From contig NZ_BMOI01000008.1 of the NCBI RefSeq assembly GCF_014646995.1, positions 116,093 through 180,092 of the forward strand: DNA of 64,000 nucleotides. The letters are read 5' to 3'. The translations under genes and the position numbers were made by a program. The notes below the pieces were generated by a model, which saw only the letters and a program-made list of their open reading frames with translations, was not told where the DNA came from and searched no databases. Origin of the DNA: Curtobacterium luteum (lineage in GTDB: Bacteria; Actinomycetota; Actinomycetes; Actinomycetales; Microbacteriaceae). This document shows, one piece after another, positions 61,281-64,000 of the stretch; position 1 is the stretch's first letter, and each line of letters starts with the position of its first letter.

Positions 61281-63134
61281 ATGAGCGAACGGACCCGGGA
61301 CACCCCCGACGCGACCGACGACGAGGAGCGGGTCGACGGCTACGTCCCGCTCCGCTCCTACGGTGCGGTCGGTGACGGGCGGACGGTGGCGCTCATCGCG
61401 CTCGACGGCCGCATCGACTGGCTGCCCATCCCGTCGATGGACTCGCCACCCGTGTTCGCGAGCATCCTCGACGCCGAGCACGGCGGCCACGTCGCGCTCC
61501 GTCCGACCGGGGACGCCGAGGTCTCGCGCGAGTACCTGCCCGGGACGAACGTCCTCGTCACGACCTGGACGACCCCGACCGGGGAGGTGACCGTCTCCGA
61601 CGCCATGGTGACCGGGGTCGCCGGACGGTTGCCGTGGGCCGAGGTCGCGCGGTGCGTCCAGGGGGTGCGCGGATCGGTGGAGCTCGAGTGGGCCGTCGTC
61701 CCCGGCACCCTGCTGAACACCGCCGAGCCGAAGCGGCTCGACACCGCGAACGGTGCCGTCATCGGCATCGACGGCGTCACCATCGCGATCGTCGAGCAGG
61801 GCTTCGAACCGGTGCACGACGACGGCCCCCGGTTCTCCGGCCGGTTCACCGCGACGCCAGGGTCGAAGCACATCCTCACGATCGTCGGGACCCAGGACGA
61901 ACCGATCTTCATGCCGAAGCCCGAGGCGGCCCTCGCGGCGATGGACCGCACGATCGCGAACTGGTCGACGTGGTCCGAGGCGTTCCACTACGACGGCCCG
62001 TGGTCCGAGGCCGTGCAGCGGAGCGCCCTCGCCCTGAAGCTGCTCATCTACTCCCCCACCGGCGCCATCGCCGCGGCACCGACCACGAGCCTGCCGGAGG
62101 ACCGGACCGGCGGGAAGAACTGGGACTACCGCTTCGCCTGGGTCCGCGACCTGTCGTACACGGTGCACGCGCTCACCCGGTTCGGCCTGCGCGAGGAGAC
62201 CCACGCGGCCGTGTCCTGGGTGATGCGCACCATCGCCGAGCACGACGAGGACATGCCGATCTTCTACGAGCTCGACGGCTCGGCGAGCGACGGCGTCGAG
62301 GAGCGCGACGTCCCGGGGTGGCAGGGCATCGGCCCGGTGACGATCGGGAACCGCGCGGGCGACCAGCTCCAGCTCGGCGTCTGGGGCGACGTCTTCGAGA
62401 TCCTCCGGCAGTACGTCCGTGCCGGCAACGTCATCGACCGGAAGACGGCGACGGTCCTGCAGGGCCTCGCGGACGACGCGTGCCACCGGTGGGAGGAAGC
62501 CGACTCGGGCATGTGGGAGCTCCAGGACACCCAGCACTACGTGTCGAGCAAGATCGGCTGCTGGCAGGCTCTGGACGCCGCCGTCGAGCTGCACGACGCC
62601 GGCATGATCGACGGCCCGCGGGACAAGTGGGTGGAGAACCGCGAACTCATCGAGCAGTGGGTCGCCGAGCACGGGTGGGACGAGGAACGCGGCTACTACG
62701 TGATGTACCCGGGCTCGGACGAGCTCGACACCTCGATCCTGCTGCACGCGATGAGCGCCTTCGACCGCGGTCCCCGGATGGCGTCCACGATCCGCGCGAT
62801 CGAGGAGCAGCTGCAGCGCGGCCCGCTCGTCTACCGCTACTCGGGCATGGAGCAGGAGGAGTCGCCGTTCGTCGCCTGCTCGTTCTGGCTCGCCGCCGCG
62901 ATGGCGTGCACGGGCCGGGTCGACGACGCCGCGGCGCTGATGGACGCGATTGTGGCGCAGGCGAACGACGTCGGGCTCTACAGCGAGATGATCAGCGAGG
63001 ACGGCTCCTTCATGGGGAACCTCCCGCAGGGCCTGTCGCACCTGGCGCTCATCCAGGCCGCGCTGACCATCGAGGAGGTCCGGACCCAGCAGGCCGGCTC
63101 CGACGAGACTGGCGGGAGCGACCGCACGGAGTGA
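61281..63134 (+). CDS. GH15 glucoamylase/trehalase-like glycoside hydrolase
   Basis: A 617-residue cytoplasmic enzyme of the bacterial GH15 family. It opens with the beta-sandwich segment YVPLRSYGAVGDGRTVALIALDGRIDWLPIP (about 21-51). The (alpha/alpha)6 barrel contains NWDYRFAWVRDLSY (about 283-296), GNRAGDQLQLGVWGD and the late EQEESPFVACSFWLA, which holds a catalytic Glu. It hydrolyses alpha-glucosides, possibly trehalose as in mycobacterial relatives. It ends 13 bases before the DUF1992 gene. Confidence 0.9.
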   Translation: MSERTRDTPDATDDEERVDGYVPLRSYGAVGDGRTVALIALDGRIDWLPIPSMDSPPVFASILDAEHGGHVALRPTGDAEVSREYLPGTNVLVTTWTTPTGEVTVSDAMVTGVAGRLPWAEVARCVQGVRGSVELEWAVVPGTLLNTAEPKRLDTANGAVIGIDGVTIAIVEQGFEPVHDDGPRFSGRFTATPGSKHILTIVGTQDEPIFMPKPEAALAAMDRTIANWSTWSEAFHYDGPWSEAVQRSALALKLLIYSPTGAIAAAPTTSLPEDRTGGKNWDYRFAWVRDLSYTVHALTRFGLREETHAAVSWVMRTIAEHDEDMPIFYELDGSASDGVEERDVPGWQGIGPVTIGNRAGDQLQLGVWGDVFEILRQYVRAGNVIDRKTATVLQGLADDACHRWEEADSGMWELQDTQHYVSSKIGCWQALDAAVELHDAGMIDGPRDKWVENRELIEQWVAEHGWDEERGYYVMYPGSDELDTSILLHAMSAFDRGPRMASTIRAIEEQLQRGPLVYRYSGMEQEESPFVACSFWLAAAMACTGRVDDAAALMDAIVAQANDVGLYSEMISEDGSFMGNLPQGLSHLALIQAALTIEEVRTQQAGSDETGGSDRTE

Positions 63135-63147
63135 TCATGGAGGGGTC

Positions 63148-63750
63148 ATGAACGACGTCGACGCACGCATGGACCGGCTCCGGCGCGCTGCTCGGTACCG
63201 GTACGAGCGGCTCGTCGAGAGCGAGATCGAACGGGGGTCGCTCGACCCCGACGAGGTCCGCGAGGAACGACGGCTGCTCCGCGCGAAGGACGTCGGCCAG
63301 CACGCCCGGGCGCTCATCGAGGAAGCCGAACGCCGCGGTGTCTTCGAGGGGAACCCCTACCACGGCAAGCCGCTGCCCTCGAACGACGGCCGACACGACC
63401 CGGACTGGTGGATCCGGTCGAAGATCGAGCGCGAGCAGATCACCGGGATCGCCCCGCCTGCGTTCGCCCTCCGGAAGGAGGACGCCGAACTCGACGAGCA
63501 CCTCGATGCGCTGTCGGTCGAGCGTGACGTCCGCGACGTCCTCGAGGACTTCAACGCCCGCGTGAAGGAGGCTCGTCGGCAGCTGCTCGGCGGCCCGCCG
63601 GTCGTGACGCCGCTCCGGGACGTCGATGCGGAGGTCGTGGCGTGGCGGGACCGCCGGGAGGCACGGGCCGCCTCCGACGCGGCAGCGGCGGCCGCGCAGG
63701 CGGCCGCGTCCGACACCCGACCGTCCCGGTGGTGGCGCCGGCGTCGCTGA
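63148..63750 (+). CDS. DUF1992 / DnaJ-homologue C28-like protein
   Basis: A 200-residue protein with the DUF1992 core ARALIEEAERRGVFEGNPYHGKPLP (about 52-76) and DPDWWIRSKIEREQ. No J-domain is present; the family name comes from eukaryotic fusions. The end is Ala-rich and closes with Arg-rich RWWRRRR. It sits 13 bases behind the GH15 gene with GGAGG before the ATG, and is probably co-transcribed. The function is not known. Confidence 0.85.
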   Translation: MNDVDARMDRLRRAARYRYERLVESEIERGSLDPDEVREERRLLRAKDVGQHARALIEEAERRGVFEGNPYHGKPLPSNDGRHDPDWWIRSKIEREQITGIAPPAFALRKEDAELDEHLDALSVERDVRDVLEDFNARVKEARRQLLGGPPVVTPLRDVDAEVVAWRDRREARAASDAAAAAAQAAASDTRPSRWWRRRR

Positions 63751-63828
63751 CGCGATCCGCGCCTCCCGTCCGACCCACGACGCACGCCCGTCCCGCCCGA
63801 CGCACACGACGATCCGGCCACGACGCAC

Positions 63829-63862
63829 GAGAGCGCCGCCCCCTGTCGGGGACGACGCTCTC
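63829..63862 (-). terminator. Hairpin terminator for the gene at the right edge
   Basis: GAGAGCG and CGCTCTC, extended by CCGCCCC/GGGGACGA pairing with G-U pairs, form a 15-base stem 15 bases past the stop of the minus-strand gene. Confidence 0.7.
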
Positions 63863-63877
63863 GGCGTTGGTGCGGTC

Positions 63878-64000
63878 TTACTTGATCTTGGCGGTGATGG
63901 TGGCGGTGCCGACGAGGAGGCCGCGCTTGACGGCGTCGGTGCCGAAGGTCTTGTTCAGCAGGCCGGCAGCGTCCTCGGAGATGTGGACCGTGGTGCCGGT
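63878..64000 (-). CDS. C-terminal fragment of an unidentified protein
   Basis: Only the last 40 residues are in the window, ending TDAVKRGLLVGTATITAKIK before a TAA stop. The sequence TTVHISEDAAGLLNKTFG is typical of beta-rich, secreted actinobacterial proteins, but the start and most of the gene lie outside. A strong hairpin follows the stop. No family can be assigned. Confidence 0.7.
   Translation of the reverse strand, partial: TGTTVHISEDAAGLLNKTFGTDAVKRGLLVGTATITAKIK

Overview
The window is very GC-rich DNA (roughly 70% by eye) with short overlapping gene junctions (TGATG, ATGA, GTGA), many GTG starts and an LAYTG cell-wall sorting motif. This points to a high-GC actinobacterium. The gene content (HU, L28-L33-S14, separate NagE-type IIC/IIB/IIA, heterodimeric branched-chain oxoacid dehydrogenase, padC with a feruloyl-esterase-like hydrolase) fits a plant-associated member of the Microbacteriaceae. 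Curtobacterium is my guess from general similarity, not a search result.

Layout. 0-1.3 kb: HU and the ribosomal proteins L28, L33 and S14 in zinc-independent forms. 1.8-5.7 kb: a zinc operon znuA-znuC-znuB-zur plus a hydrolase, with a near-perfect Fur/Zur-type palindrome in front of znuA. 5.7-8.9 kb: an N-acetylglucosamine/glucose PTS with its GntR regulator, both carrying the same operator. 8.9-14.2 kb: a two-component system followed by an MprF-like aminoacyl-phospholipid synthase and a membrane-anchored esterase. 14.5-20.3 kb: acetyltransferase, E1alpha/E1beta/E2 dehydrogenase genes and a HisC-like aminotransferase. 20.3-27.6 kb: YvlD-like protein, LMW phosphatase, purB, LysR/EamA pair, an epimerase with DUF4166, and a CDF metal exporter. 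28-37 kb: an exported protein, MFS/LysR pair, ECF sigma factor with membrane partner, DHA2 exporter, two small membrane proteins and a frameshifted lectin-like wall-anchored protein. 37-45 kb: GH13 glucosidase, FMN reductase, MarR, Dps-SDR-FAD reductase, hydrolase, SMP-30. 45.4-50.5 kb: an RHS-repeat surface protein with a hydrophobic C-terminal tip and two small two-helix membrane proteins behind it. 50.7-64 kb: DUF1206, RtcB with an upstream small ORF, MarR/padC/esterase, an orphan response regulator, glycosyltransferase, lipoprotein, sensor kinase, GH15 and DUF1992 proteins, and the C-terminus of an unidentified protein.

How it works together. Zur probably shuts off znuACB when zinc is sufficient, and the ribosomal proteins beside it need no zinc. 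NagR/DasR-type control probably links amino-sugar uptake to its phosphorylated product. The padC/esterase pair would release hydroxycinnamic acids from plant material and decarboxylate them. The RHS locus resembles a contact-dependent toxin with immunity genes.

The most unusual feature is the number of intergenic repeat families. There is a dispersed 48-bp palindrome (five sites), a nested inverted-repeat array, a 73-bp array of five copies, and short tandem arrays of 20, 21 and 30 bp. Most sit just after stop codons or between convergent genes, and two duplicate the very 3' end of a gene together with its stop codon.
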